Below are positions 34,664 to 45,713 of a DNA stretch of 64,000 bases, one piece after another (the stretch's first letter is position 1; the number at the start of each line of letters is the position of its first letter). This stretch comes from Ceratotherium simum simum (Eukaryota > Chordata > Mammalia > Perissodactyla > Rhinocerotidae), in contig NW_004454163.1 in the NCBI RefSeq assembly GCF_000283155.1, forward strand, positions 21,258,742 to 21,322,741. The letters run 5' to 3'. Under the pieces are notes generated by a model. That model did not search any database, was not told the DNA's origin, and worked only from the letters and a program-made list of their open reading frames with translations. The translations under genes were made by a program, and so were the position numbers.

Positions 34664-35590
34664 ATGCAAAGGGGTCTCCTCTAACAGGTGGACCACGCAC
34701 CTTCTTTCTGGCTACAAGGATAAATGCCAAGGAGAAGATGAGTGTCACAAGAAGAGGGTCATGTTCCTCTAATTACTTATAGAATAAGAGACTTGGTGTG
34801 ACAGTTTTATTGTTGTTTTGTTTTAAAGAGGAAATCAAGGGATCATCTGGGCTTCATGCTGAATGGGTCTGCAGACAACAAGCAATGCCCTCTAAGCTAC
34901 TTGCTGACTTTATAATTTCCATCTGGATTGGATAAGAAACTCGGAATCTATTGCAGCCATGACATTAGCCATTGCTGTGTCAGAAGCTGGGAACAAACCC
35001 AAAAGAGGCTCTGGCTTCTCTAATTCTCCCATCTAGAGGAGGCAGCACATGCTATTAGGAGACATTCAATTTGAGCCAAGTGGAACTCTGAGGAATGACA
35101 ATCAGTCATTATTGGTGGCATTCCTCTTCCCAAAATGCCTTAGCTAGGAGTCTGTGGAGAATAGGGAGGAATCCTGATAGGAGGAGAAAGATGGCTGAGG
35201 AAAGAAAGGCTTGTGGTGCAGCCACGGAAAGGGCTCTGCATAGAGTGTTCCTGGTATCTCTTTTCCTCTTCCTTGTCTTTGTGTGGGTTCCACCAGAGCT
35301 CTGTGAAGCCAGCCACCACACTTAACACACTGGACCTTAACTCCATGGGGCATCTCTGGAAAAGGCCTCAGAAGTAACCAGGTCAAGGGATGAGAGATGG
35401 GGTATACCTCCACACTAGTTAGTCATTGGTTAAGGGTTGCCCTTGGGGGTGTGTTAACTCCCAGATAATTGTGGTCTACATTGTCTGCATGCAAATAGTT
35501 TCTGGCAGCCCTAGGCAGTGCTCTGACAAGAGTGAAGTTGCTGGCCATTGGAAGTGAGGCCAACATGCCCTGACATGGTGTTACTGAGCA
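34664..35590. other. Unassigned stretch
   Basis: No repeat is certain. A 44-codon plus frame at 35191-35325 has a good start context (aaagatggct) and a hydrophobic centre; see findings. Confidence 0.35.
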
Positions 35591-36050
35591 AGTGCTTGCT
35601 GCCTGAGGCATATAGAAGCCAGTACTATGGCACCAGCTTTTGAGAAAAGAAAAAGCTCTTATTGTGGGGTTGACCAGCAAGAAGACAAGAGGCAAAGTTC
35701 TCAAAGCTGTCTCCCTGACCAGGGTTTGAGGCAAAATTTAAGGAGTCAGGAAAATTTCAAACTTGGCAGAAGTTGATTGGCTAGTCTCGAATCAGTCCAT
35801 ATATGATAATCAAGCTACTTGGGCTGCCGGAAGTCAGATTTTTCCCTATTAAAGGACTTCTTGCTTCATAAAGGGCTCTAGTGGCAACATTTCTGAAGAT
35901 TCTTGGTTCTGGGGCCATCCTGGGGCTTTGGGTTCCACCTGGCACATGCACAGTGCTGTCTCTATTATTTGATTAATTAATCAACAACCTGTTTTAAGGA
36001 AGCAAAACTAGTTTAAGCTGGACAATGTTTTATGTACCTTTTCAATGGTA
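35590..36050 (-). mobile_element. Possible further ERV LTR, reversed
   Basis: On the minus strand this reads ggagacagctttgagaactt, ttgtcttcttgctggtcaac, cccacaataagagctttttc, the kind of R/U5 sequence found near the polyadenylation site of class-I LTRs. I cannot define TG/CA ends or a target duplication, so identity and borders are tentative. Confidence 0.4.
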
Positions 36051-36590
36051 AGGAATCCAAGGAACGTGGATGGACCTCCCCCCATAGATTGGATACACAC
36101 TCATATATTACTCTGAAATTAAAATATTGTAAAAAGATAATGTGCTATGGGATGAGAGAATCAAGCAAAACCCAAAGGATCTCCAGGTGTGAGTGAGTCA
36201 TGCACAGAGTAAAGGGCATGACTTTTGTAAGTACAGGCAGATAAGGAGCCGAGATTAACAGGAAAGAAAGGAAAAAGTATCACCGCTAATTATATCCATT
36301 TCCACTTGTTGCATTTATTTTGTACCATGGATTAAGTGTTTTCTGTGAAGCAACTTGCAATATTTCTTTCTAATGGTCTTGCATAAGCTAAATATCAAGT
36401 TTGGGAGTTTTTATCCTTGCTTTCTATGTAATGTGGGAATAATCACTTCTCCTCAGTTAGTGGTTCCTAAATCCTCATTTCTAAAAACGGTGTTCACTGG
36501 CACAGAACTATCCAACATGATATATTTTTTCCATAGCAGGACACAAACGAAATGCAGTGAACTGATTATAGAAATTTAACCGTTTGTATA
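36050..36590. other. Unassigned stretch
   Basis: No gene or repeat named. Confidence 0.4.
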
Positions 36591-36591
36591 T

Positions 36592-36690
36592 CCCACAGAT
36601 ATTTCTTTGGCACCAGCTGTGTGCTAGGTGATGGGTTAGGCATTAGGGAAGAGAAGCAGTAAAGAGCTTGTTAAGAATTCAGCTGATAAT
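36592..36690 (-). mobile_element. L2 3'-end fragment
   Basis: atttctttggcaccagctgt, gtgctaggtgatgggttagg and cattagggaagagaagcagt fit the reversed L2 3' end. Confidence 0.6.
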
Positions 36691-36981
36691 CATTTGGAAT
36701 CTAGTTTAGTTCTAGTGAAAGACTGAGGAGTAGAACTATTGACTCTGAGTGCTTATTAAGTGTGGAAAATAGCATCTCCTGTTTATGAGGAGGGTGATGA
36801 TATTGTTGTCTATTTTTGGTAGGGCTCTCCCCTCCAGGCAACACTCAACTGAAAAGCAGAATTTCTTCCAGTCTACCCACTGGTTGTACGCTGGTCATTA
36901 TTGGACTCCAGGAGGATGGAAAGAAGGAAACACCAATCTGCCATGCACTGTGCTAGGTGCTTTCACATATATAAACATCTG

Positions 36982-37355
36982 TGTTGCTCTGGACTGAATA
37001 TTTGTATCCCCCCAAATTTATATATTTAAGCCCTAAACCCCAATGGGATGGGATTTGGATGTGGGTCCTTTGGGAGATAATTAGGTTTAGATGAGGTCAT
37101 GAGAGCGAGGCCCTCATGATGGGATCAGTTCCTTTGTAAGAAGAGGAAGCGATCAGAGCTTTCTCTCTCTCTGCCACGTGAGGACATAGAAGGCAGCAGT
37201 CTGCAAGGCAGGAAGAGGGCTCTCACCAGGAACTAAATATGCCAGCACCTTGATCTTAGACTTCCCCGACTCCAGAACTGTGAGAAATAAATATCTGTTG
37301 TTTAAGCTACCCTGTCTATAGTATTTTGTTACAGCAGCCTGAGCTGACCAAGATA
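36982..37355 (+). mobile_element. MLT1/MST-type MaLR LTR
   Basis: Well preserved solo LTR: starts tgttgctctggactgaatat, then gggatttggatgtgggtcct, ttgggagataattaggttta, gaggtcatgagagcgaggcc, ctgccacgtgaggacataga, acttccccgactccagaact, gtgagaaataaatatctgtt (AATAAA) and ends gagctgaccaagata. Borders are good on homology, but I cannot fix the target duplication. Confidence 0.93.
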
Positions 37356-37387
37356 TGTATTTTTGCATAAAACGTCATATGTCTGTG

Positions 37388-37490
37388 AGTAGATGTTATT
37401 ATGCCCATTTTATGAATGAAGAAATTGAGGCCCAGGAAGGTTAAGTAAACAGCCTATGGTCAAAGAAGAAATCCCAGATCTGAAGAGTCA
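37388..37490 (-). mobile_element. MIR fragment
   Basis: cccattttatgaatgaagaa, attgaggcccaggaaggtta and agtaaacagcctatggtcaa give the reversed MIR core. Confidence 0.75.
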
Positions 37491-37594
37491 AATACAGGAA
37501 GCTGTCTGATGCTAAGCCCAGGGCACAAAGCTGATTGCTTTAACCAGGTGAATATAATGATTTTATTTCTGACTCTTCATTAATCAGACATGTA

Positions 37595-37680
37595 ACCTGA
37601 AGTGAGTAACTGTTAACCTCTCAGTCACAGTTTGCTAATTTGTAAATGGGGATAATAGTATCCGTGATTTATATTTCACG
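37595..37680 (+). mobile_element. MIR fragment
   Basis: gttaacctctcagtcacagt, tgctaatttgtaaatgggga and taatagtatcc are the forward MIR core. About 85 bp. Confidence 0.68.
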
Positions 37681-38465
37681 ATGTGGAGGGGATCTGTTTC
37701 TCCTCCTACAGTCCTTCTCCCAGAGACCAATACAAATCAAGCTAAATTAAAAACATAGAAACAAATAAATAAATACCCCCTCCTTGCAAAACAGACACTG
37801 TTTAATCCTGACATGGTACAAGAAATGCCCGTAAGATAGTCATTCTGGCTTCTGTGAAAGGCCCCTTGCTTGCAGATTCCGCACACTGTGGACAGAGCCC
37901 TGGGAATGCCCCTTCCTCCCCTCTCCCTCCTATCCCAGGATCCAGTGCCCAAGGATCTTCTAGCAGAATCCAGCAGCTGCTGACATGCCTCCTGGTAGCT
38001 TGAGGGAAGCCACCCTGGGAGTGAGAAGTAAAAGATGATAAGAAGATCCAGACACTGTGGGGAAGGGAGGAAAGAAATACATAATCTCAAAAGAAAAGTG
38101 TTCTCTTCTCACTGTGGGATGGTGGCTAAGGGAGCTTTCACCAGGAACGAAAGTGCAGGAAGTATAGCTAAGAACACAGAGCCAAGGAGCTCCACACCAC
38201 TTCTGCCCCCCACCCCCAACCCTGAAGTAAATTCCAGACTCGTCGAGTCCTTACCCTGTTAACAGTGAGACCATTTGGAGCATGCATGGCTTTTGCTGTC
38301 TCCTGCCTTTCATGCAAGCCTATGGCACTCAAGTTATCCCACTTTTTTCTTTTTGCAAACGGGAGAAAGGCTCAATTCTGAGATGTAATAAAAATTCCTT
38401 GAGTCCCAGCTTGCCGCAGCCTTGGAGGGTTTTGCCTCTGATCACTAACCCTACCTCCTTCCCCT
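37681..38465. other. Unassigned stretch
   Basis: Contains an (AAAT)-like patch near 37758-37775. No gene recognised. Confidence 0.4.
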
Positions 38466-38467
38466 TT

Positions 38468-38890
38468 TCAGTCAGGTTTGTTGAGGTGTAACTTACAGTA
38501 AAACTCGCCTGCATTATCACTGTTTTATGAGTTTTGATGAATGTGCATAGCCATGTGTATATGTGTACCCACAGCCACAGTTAAGATAGGGAGCATGTCC
38601 ATCACTCCTGAAAGTTCCCTCCTGACCTTTTTGTAGCTAACCCCTCGCCTGCCCTTAGCCCATGGCAACCGTGAACTGTTTCCTGTCCCTAGTTTTGCAT
38701 ATTCCAGAATGTCATAAAATGGAGTAATGCAGTATGCAGCCATTCGGATCTGGCTTCTTTCACTCAGCATAACACACGTGAGATTTATCTACATTGCTGC
38801 CTGTATCAATAGTTCATTTCTTTTTATTGCTGAGTAGTATTCCACTTTGTGGATGTACTGCAGTTTGTTCATCCCTTCAGGGTTATACTC
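38468..38890 (-). mobile_element. L1 LINE 3' end
   Basis: Reversed L1M-type 3' UTR: tttgttgaggtgtaacttac, tgtacccacagccacagtta, ttgcatattccagaatgtca, gcttctttcactcagcataa, ttgctgagtagtattccact. Related to those at 16383 and 50867. Confidence 0.88.
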
Positions 38891-38894
38891 AAAA

Positions 38895-40685
38895 AATGAT
38901 ATGCTATAAGCAAAGCTTTGGAACTATTAAGTCTGTACAAATTAAGGCGGGAGGCTTGTTTGTTTATTTGCTCGTTTTTGAGGTGGTGCTCCAGTAAAGT
39001 ACAAACCCTTCATGAAAGGCATTGTCTTGTTCTAGAAGATTCAATCTGTTGGGCACTTAGGAAAAGAAGAGGCCAGTGGCACTGTAGGAGAATCTTAGAG
39101 GCAACAATTCCATGGGGCCTGCACATTGTGGATGGTTATGTCAGCTCCCAAGTGTCTTTGATCTTCTTGTTGTCCAGCTGGTTCAGTGTTTCCATCTGCT
39201 CCAACCCTATATGCTGCCTAGATTATGGGGGTATGATCAAAGGTCTCTCTTCATTAAGTCAGTTGCCTCAGGCCATCACTGTGGCTCTGCCCGCAAACCT
39301 GGCCTCCCCATCTTGCCATTACACACTGACTGCATTTAGTTTTGCTTTGTTCCCATCTGCATGGGTTGGATGTTTCAGACTCTCTTTAGCTCCCAACAAC
39401 TACCGGGTTGTATTAAACTTCTACTTCCATGTCCACTGCTATAAGTCAGCTCTGCCACTCCTTTTACCGGGCTAGAACAAAATGCCTCCAGCACTTATTA
39501 AAAAATATGTATCAATAAAAACTGTGTCAGGTACAAGACTAGGTCTCCATGTCTCAGAGAAAGTGACAGCTGAGCTAAGTAATCAATGCATTTGTCATTA
39601 TCAATGCATTTTAGGAAATGTTTGCTAAAATTCACACCAATATTAAGATTTAATTTCAATTAAAAAAGCATTTCTTGTTCAATGTAGATATTGTCCACAA
39701 AGAAACCAATCCTCATAAACACTTTTTGCTTCAGGGAGGGAGTCTGGAAGTTGAAGAGAAAGAGAACACCTGTAATGTTTTGGCACAACTGAGTGGTCCT
39801 AGGACTAGAGAAGGACACGCTCGCTTGTCTTTATGATGTATTTGCCCTTGACTTTGGGTGTTTCCTTATCAGAGGCTGTGAATGTCTAACAAGAGCCACT
39901 TCAGACTTGGCAAAATGCCATAAGTCAGGGTTTAAAAACCTGGATATTTATCTGTTTTTAAAAGTTTTTTGTAGACAACAGTGGTTGAGGCGATCCATGA
40001 TCAAAAGCAAGCTATAAAAAGATAGATTGATCAGGGTCAACCAGTGAATAGCTCACTGTGCATTTCATTGTATGGTTCTGCCATTAGAAAACAAAAATAA
40101 TGAAGGGAGCAGAGGTTATGTTGTTCTTCCTTTAGGGGTCAAAGATGATTGATACATGGAAATATTTTTACAATTTTGAAAATTTCTCCTTTTTGTAAAA
40201 AAAGCCCATCTTCCTCATATTGGAGTATAGTCTTAGAAGTCAAGTGCCATGTTGATATTTCTGTGTTATCTCTTCTTATTCATGAATTTAGAGATTAGTA
40301 CACACTAGTGTATAATAGGTATTTTGCAAATGAATAAAATGACACCTCCTTTCGTTTGTTCAATAATGGTTTCTTCACATTTTAAAGTACTCTCTAGTGC
40401 TAACATTCTACTCTTTCTTGAAGCTATTGTATTATATAATCCTGAGCTATAATTACTTTTTTTGTCCTTGATATTAATTCTTTTTAATTTTAATTTTTCC
40501 CCCCTGAACTAAAAATTTTGAACCATATTAGCATATTAGGTGCCTATCTCTGCCGTGATTATATGTTTCTTCGTGTGATATGTAGCATCTTACTTGCAGA
40601 TGGATAGATCATGGTTATGATTAGGGGCATGGGAATAATAATTTCTATTCTATTTCTACTTCTTCACCTAAGGATATACAGAGTG
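38895..40685. other. Unassigned stretch with longest open frame
   Basis: 38918-39475 on the plus strand is open for 185 codons from a TTG. No repeat or domain is recognised within. An L2 3'-like piece lies near 40200-40345 (ttggagtatagtcttagaag; gtataataggtattttgcaa). The remainder is plain AT-rich DNA. Confidence 0.35.
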
Positions 40686-40689
40686 CTAG

Positions 40690-41222
40690 ATTGTTCCCAA
40701 TTATTCCCTGCCCTCCCTCTAACTTGTCATAGAATGTCCATTGCCTCCTAGTGGGAGGAGAATGCCTCCTCACCTCATCACCATCAAGGGTGGCCCTGTG
40801 ACATAGTAGCATGTGAGCAGACATGACCTAAGCCATGACCAAACAGAACCTCTAGAAGCCACCCCGTGGTTTACCCATCACTGTTTTCCCTGAGAACAGG
40901 ATGGGGCCTACATCTTCAGCCTAGATCATTCACTCTCAGCAGGGGTGATAGTACCCTCAATAGGGTAAAATTAATTCTTGGGTGGCTCTCTTTTATATAG
41001 AGAGCACAGATATACATACCGTACATAAACAGATCTAAAAAAAGATTGAGAAACATTGAACTTGATCTTCAGGATGGGAAAGATGCATGCAGCAAACCCA
41101 CAAAGCCATGGTCAACTCACAGCTGACATGTAATCTGAGTGAGAAATAAACCCTTGTAATTGTAATCCACTCAGTATTTGGGGTTGTTACTATTGGGTAG
41201 CTTAATGAACACTGACTGCCAC
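40690..41222 (+). mobile_element. MLT1-type MaLR LTR, interrupted
   Basis: Left part: ggtggccctgtgacatagta and cctacatcttcagcctagat. Right part: acagctgacatgtaatctga, gtgagaaataaacccttgta (AATAAA) and tggggttgttactattgggt. The two parts join in correct LTR order once the insert at 40927-41058 is skipped. Confidence 0.72.
40927..41058. mobile_element. Nested hAT-like insert in an LTR
   Basis: A 132-bp segment splits the MLT1-type LTR. Its ends are loosely inverted (cattcactctca on the left; the complement of attgagaaacattg on the right), like hAT 'CAGTGTTTCTCAA' ends. The flanking octamers gcctagat (40919-40926) and aacttgat (41059-41066) share five of eight positions, compatible with an old 8-bp duplication. 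The family is not named. Confidence 0.5.
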
Positions 41223-41224
41223 AG

Positions 41225-41805
41225 TTATCAATCTGTTGGTCTTTACGGCCTTAACAGAACTCTGACAATTCTCATGGGCCCTAACACTGGGAAGTTTGGT
41301 TCAGAAGGTCTTGGTGTAGGGTCTGGTAGTACCTAGTTTTGGAAAGCTCTCCTGGTAATTCTGATGAACTTTTAGGTATGGGGTCAGTGATGTTGGAGAA
41401 CTGGTGGATTCTAGCCATCTAAGTAAATTTGTCTCAGATGTAACACTTGGTGTTCTGAGCTATTTCAAAATTATCATTTGAGGGCTGTAGCAGACACTAA
41501 GTGATGGAAAGTATCACTGGCTAAGCGATGCTATGCCAAACCCACTTGAGGTTGCTGTATTATTTCTCCAGACAATATTTCCTCAAGTCTGTGTTGTTGT
41601 TGTTTTTTCTGGGCTAGGGGGAGACTGATTTGGGAACTTGTTTGTAGAGTCTTTGGTGCTAATTTCTACCCCAGCCTCAGCCCTCCACGCCCTGGTTTGC
41701 ATCCTGCCTGTGAAGACCGTCATCTGGGAATGGGAGCTTTACCTCACTTCTTGGTTCCCTACTCAACTCTTGTTCTCTTTTTATTGCTAATTAGGATCCT
41801 GGTTG
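41225..41805. other. Mostly unassigned; possible MER5A trace
   Basis: gttcagaaggtcttggtgta and aagctctcctggtaattctg at 41298-41368 follow MER5A order weakly. The remainder is unassigned. Confidence 0.35.
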
Positions 41806-41809
41806 GGTT

Positions 41810-42325
41810 CTGTTGCCTATGGACCCAGAATTTTCCAGGTGCAACTCAATAATCCATGGCAGGTCTAAGACTTTCACAGCAATCATGATTTCTATTCTCC
41901 TTTGCCAGTGGGCTGAGCATAGGAGTAGTTCTGGCCAATGAGATGTGAGGAAAAATCTGTTGGGGATTTGTGCAGATATTTTTCTCCTCCTTTCTAAGAA
42001 AGACTTAGAAGAAGACATTTCTTTTTTTTCCCACTCTCTGACTTTCTGCTAGGGATGTTCAGACATTAGGATGTGATGGTCAGAGCTGCTGCAGCCACCT
42101 GGTGATCATATATTATATATTACTGACATTTTGAAGAAGGGAGAGAGGAAAAGACAGAAAGCATTTTGGGTCTTTGATGGCAACTTTGAGCTGCTATTTC
42201 AATGCTGGAAGTTCCTAACTTCAAACTTCATATGTGAGAGATTTAAATGTATTCACTGTTAAAGCCACTGTTAATTAGGCATTCTATAATTGCAGGAAAA
42301 AACATCTCTCATGGATACAAACTTC
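41810..42325 (+). mobile_element. Possible MLT1-type LTR
   Basis: ggccaatgagatgtgaggaa and atttttctcctcctttctaa in the centre and ttaaagccactgttaattag, gcattctataattgcaggaa near the end match the general plan of MaLR LTRs. Diverged, and the ends are not fixed. Confidence 0.5.
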
Positions 42326-42329
42326 CTTC

Positions 42330-42568
42330 TCCATAAATACTTTTCTAATTACTCCTGCTCACATTTTCTTTCTTTCAAGTTTCATATTGTCTCTACTACA
42401 TATTTGGTTCTTGCCAAGTATTTCACATGTATACATCTTGCTCCTCCAAAGGTTTTATAAGCTTCTCGTAGACAGGAACAAGATTGGCTATTTGTTATTT
42501 TAGGTGTTCCACACAATGACTTCTCAGGATGGAACGATAAAATTCTTGTTGACTACCTGAATTACATT
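42330..42568 (+). mobile_element. L2 LINE 3' end
   Basis: attgtctctactacatattt, caaaggttttataagcttct, cgtagacaggaacaagattg and aattcttgttgactacctga fit a forward L2 3' terminus. Confidence 0.62.
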
Positions 42569-42912
42569 TATCCTACAGAGTTAGGCATATCAAACCCAAA
42601 GTATTAAAGTCTACTACTTGCCCATGTTGATAGTGTCCAACACCAGCTGAAATTAGCCTTCTTTTTTTATCATTTTGATGAATTATGAATTAGCAGAGCC
42701 AGACACTGAGATACACAATGATGTTTCTATGAAGGAAACACTAATGCCCTTGGGATGGATGTAGAGTCCACTTTGTGTGTTTGTTTCTTTTTACCTCTTA
42801 GTTGTGTGTTTTTAATGACTTCCTTGGTCTGTGGATATTTGAAACATTAACATAATTATCTATCTTAACATATTGTATTTACCACCTGCTGGGAATGAAA
42901 CGGTGCAACTAT

Positions 42913-42953
42913 CACTAGTAGCTCATTAACACTAACACTAGTCGCTCATTAGC
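42913..42953 (+). repeat. Short tandem duplication, period 23
   Basis: cactagtagctcattaac (42913-42930) and cactagtcgctcattagc (42936-42953) agree at 16 of 18 positions with a 23-bp period. Confidence 0.7.
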
Positions 42954-43278
42954 AATGTTGACCCAATTACATGTTGTATATCCCAGAGACAAATAACTGT
43001 AATTGTAACTCAAAAGTGACTTCATAAACACGAAGATTCTTTTTTTGAAATGCAAAGCGGAATGCGTTATTTGAATTTTCCACATAAATACAGGTTTAAA
43101 TGAAAGAGAATCATTCAACCAAATAAAATAAAAATTCAATCTAAAGAGAGGCCATTTGGAATCAATTGGTACAACGCATATTCTGCTGTGAAGGATCAAA
43201 ACACTTTCATTGCTGGGTGCAGAAATTAAACAAGTTAGCAACAATGAAAGCCAGACATGTGGTAAGTGACATCTACCC

Positions 43279-43298
43279 TGGCTATCAGCAGATAGCCA
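43279..43298. repeat. Perfect 8-bp-stem hairpin
   Basis: tggctatc and gatagcca are exact reverse complements separated by agca. Directly followed by the tandem motif at 43299. No terminator or RNA gene is inferred. Confidence 0.8.
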
Positions 43299-43337
43299 TT
43301 TTCTTTTGGATTTTTTCTTTTGGATTTTCTTTTGGAA
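43299..43337 (+). repeat. Three-copy tandem ttcttttggatttt
   Basis: The unit cttttggatttt occurs twice in full and a third time cut to cttttgga, with small length differences between units. Confidence 0.75.
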
Positions 43338-43984
43338 CCATTCAGAGTATTGTCTGTTGCCTGGACAATGGAAGTCTGATGAAGCATTGATATAATCTGC
43401 CTGGGGATTTTAAAGCTCCATTGAAGAGATGGAAAGCCAGAGAGATTTGTGTGAAAAAAATCCATTATATATACGTACGTATGTAGACATAAATAACTAT
43501 GCCTCTGCCTCTCATGTGGAAGAGACCTGTATAAATAGAAGCAAATGTAGTGTGATATATTTGCTGAGCAAGAGGATGTTCTTTTACTGAGACAATTACT
43601 AGGATACAAAATTAGACAAAGATAGCCCAGAGAAACCAGAAAGAGACAGGTCCAAGAAAGAAAATCTGTGCGAAAGTCAAGATGTTAAAAGCTGAGACAT
43701 TTCTTCAATATAAGCAGACTGCTCCTCAGCCTTTTTTCTGTTAATGGAAAAATACTGCCAGAGGAATGGAGCTGAGGGATGGAGAAGGAAGGAAGGAAGA
43801 ACAGCAGAGGGGAGGTTACAACTCTGAAACTTACTGCTCAGAAAACCAACTTCCAAGATTTCTTAGAAAGTCTTAGTTCGACAAATATTTATTGCAGTTG
43901 TGGTGCCTCTTCTTGGTCTCTAATTTAACAAGGCAATGTGATTGATAAAATGCTGTATTTACCATTTAAAACGCTAAAACAACC

Positions 43985-44062
43985 AAACACATCCTGAGTG
44001 CCGAAAATCTCCCAGGCACTGTCATGAACGCTGGAGGAGGTACTCTAGAGATGAACGTGACT
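43985..44062 (-). mobile_element. L2 3'-end fragment
   Basis: cccaggcactgtcatgaacg and ctggaggaggtactctagag follow the reversed L2 3' end. Confidence 0.5.
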
Positions 44063-44124
44063 TAGAGCTTAACTTTCAGGAAGACATCTCTCTCGTGCAT
44101 CAGTATAAAATATCAACAAGAAGA

Positions 44125-44184
44125 TTGGCTTTCTCAATTTTATTTGTCAGTTATATCTCAATAAAGCTGAAAAAAAAAAAAAAA
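44125..44184 (+). mobile_element. Short L1-type 3' end with A tail
   Basis: ttgtcagttatatctcaata and aagctg followed by a pure A run (44170-44184) is the common L1 3' terminus ('tcaattatatctcaataaagctg-An'). Only the last ~60 bp are present, as in a heavily 5'-truncated insertion. Confidence 0.62.
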
Positions 44185-44254
44185 GAAAATAGTCTTGGTA
44201 AATACTACAACCGAGGAACAAATGAAGTTCTAGGACCTCCCTTATGAGCTCAAA

Positions 44255-44425
44255 GAACATGAGATACAGTCAGAGAATCTGAGTTCTGACTCTGATACTT
44301 ACAAGGTGAATGATTTGGGGTAAAATACTCGCTCTGAGTCACACTTCCCTTGTTTTGAAGTCCTGTTACCCTACCTATAGGCAGTTGTGAGAATCAGATG
44401 GTGCAAGGTTTAGGAGAAGTGCCTT
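44255..44425 (+). mobile_element. MIR SINE
   Basis: Forward MIR: gagaatctgagttctgactc, tgatacttacaaggtgaatg, cctacctataggcagttgtg, agaatcagatggtgcaaggt. Confidence 0.72.
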
Positions 44426-44429
44426 TAAG

Positions 44430-44845
44430 ATGGCAGCGCACACAATGAAAGTGTTAATGCCAACCGTGGGAGAGTAGAGGAAGCGGGAATTGATTCTGGC
44501 GGAGGGCACACTCTGGGAGCCCCATGAAACTCTGCAGCATGTCTGGGGTGCTTGACTGCCTAGAATGTGCTGAGTTTGGAAGTTAATCTGCTCCAGTGAA
44601 TCAATTGTAATTGACTTATGTCACACAGATTTTGCCAATTCTGCAGGAGTCTTTGATGGAAAGTCATTGGGACGTTATGTAGTTTCTTAACACGTACAAT
44701 GTTAAGGAAAATATTTCTTTGCTTGCTTTCTAAAATGAGCCCCCTTAGTCTCTTTCTTTGGTATCGCTGAGGTATCTTTAATGTATTTGTAGAAGCAGGT
44801 AATCTGACCTGCCTCATGTCTTACCCTCCTGCAGTTTTGAATATG
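44430..44845. other. Unassigned stretch
   Basis: No gene or repeat named. Confidence 0.4.
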
Positions 44846-44849
44846 TGTG

Positions 44850-44995
44850 TTTTACAGCTTATTTCAGTTTTACAACAAATCTCAGGTACAGTGTTTTATC
44901 CATTTTACCAAGAAAGGGAAGGAAGCACAGACATTTGCCAAGTGACGCAATATTTACCAGGGACAGAGTAAACAGAGAAGTTGAGGTCTCTACTT
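44850..44995 (-). mobile_element. MIR SINE
   Basis: Reversed MIR: agttttacaacaaatctcag, gtgttttatccattttacca, atttgccaagtgacgcaata, accagggacagagtaaacag. Confidence 0.65.
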
Positions 44996-45335
44996 TCCAC
45001 TATTTTCACAATACTGTTCTCTAAACTCAGCACAGATCTGGACATTTTCATACCCAGAAAGAAGTGCAGAGTCAGACAGAAAAGTGTCATCTAACTAACT
45101 CTGTCATACCATCATTATGTTGCATTACGCCTACCCCCTCCCTCCCTGAGGTGTGGTTTATTTTCATGTTTGTTTCCCAGAGTTGAAATTCTGATTAGAT
45201 AGCTATCTAGGCTTTCGACACAATTAAGGTAAATGATAAGATAAATCAAAGACAATACCTATGTTTAAGGTTGTTTACATACTCATCCTAATAGCCTGAC
45301 AATGGCAAGCATTTGTTTTCTGATTTTCTGACTTA

Positions 45336-45338
<3 letters not shown>
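44996..45338. other. Unassigned stretch
   Basis: No gene or repeat recognised. Confidence 0.4.

Positions 45339-45339
<1 letters not shown>

Positions 45340-45398
<59 letters not shown>
45340..45398 (+). repeat. Compound (CT)n(CA)n microsatellite
   Basis: About 15 uninterrupted CT units run directly into about 14 CA units with no interruption. Both halves are pure, so the locus is probably length-polymorphic. Confidence 0.97.
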
Positions 45399-45401
<3 letters not shown>

Positions 45402-45713
45402 TGTATGGGCCACTCACCTGCTGACTGTGAAATGATTCCTGCCTTCTTGATTTGACTATGAAAGTTTCCTCCCCGGGGGTGAGGAGATCACAGCTCCAAA
45501 CTTGAGATTCTAATGGATCATAGCTCCCTAGGTGTGGGATAAAAGGGGCTTCTTATGTACTGTTTGAGTATTGAATTCAGAGTCAGAATCTCTTGACATC
45601 ATTCCTTGCAGTCTATTCAAAACAATATCGTGTAGCAGGGGCTCCTCAATACAGAAACATGCAGTTTTACCTTTTCTGAATATATTGGAACAGCAATTAA
45701 AAAGAGAATTCGG

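Larger units (their letters stand above)
42569..43980. other. Unassigned AT-rich stretch
   Basis: No known repeat. Contains a short tandem duplication (42913-42953), a perfect hairpin and a three-copy tandem motif (43279-43337), and tacgtacgta near 43473. A splice-donor-like gtaagt at 43262 lacks any supporting exon frame. Confidence 0.4.

Noticed and set aside
43166..43390. Exon ending at a splice-donor-like gtaagt (43262)
   Set aside because: There is no acceptor, no domain and no frame conservation that can be judged. Single donor matches are common by chance.
45340..45398. CRISPR-like or other array
   Set aside because: It is a plain dinucleotide microsatellite. No spaced direct-repeat array occurs anywhere in the window.
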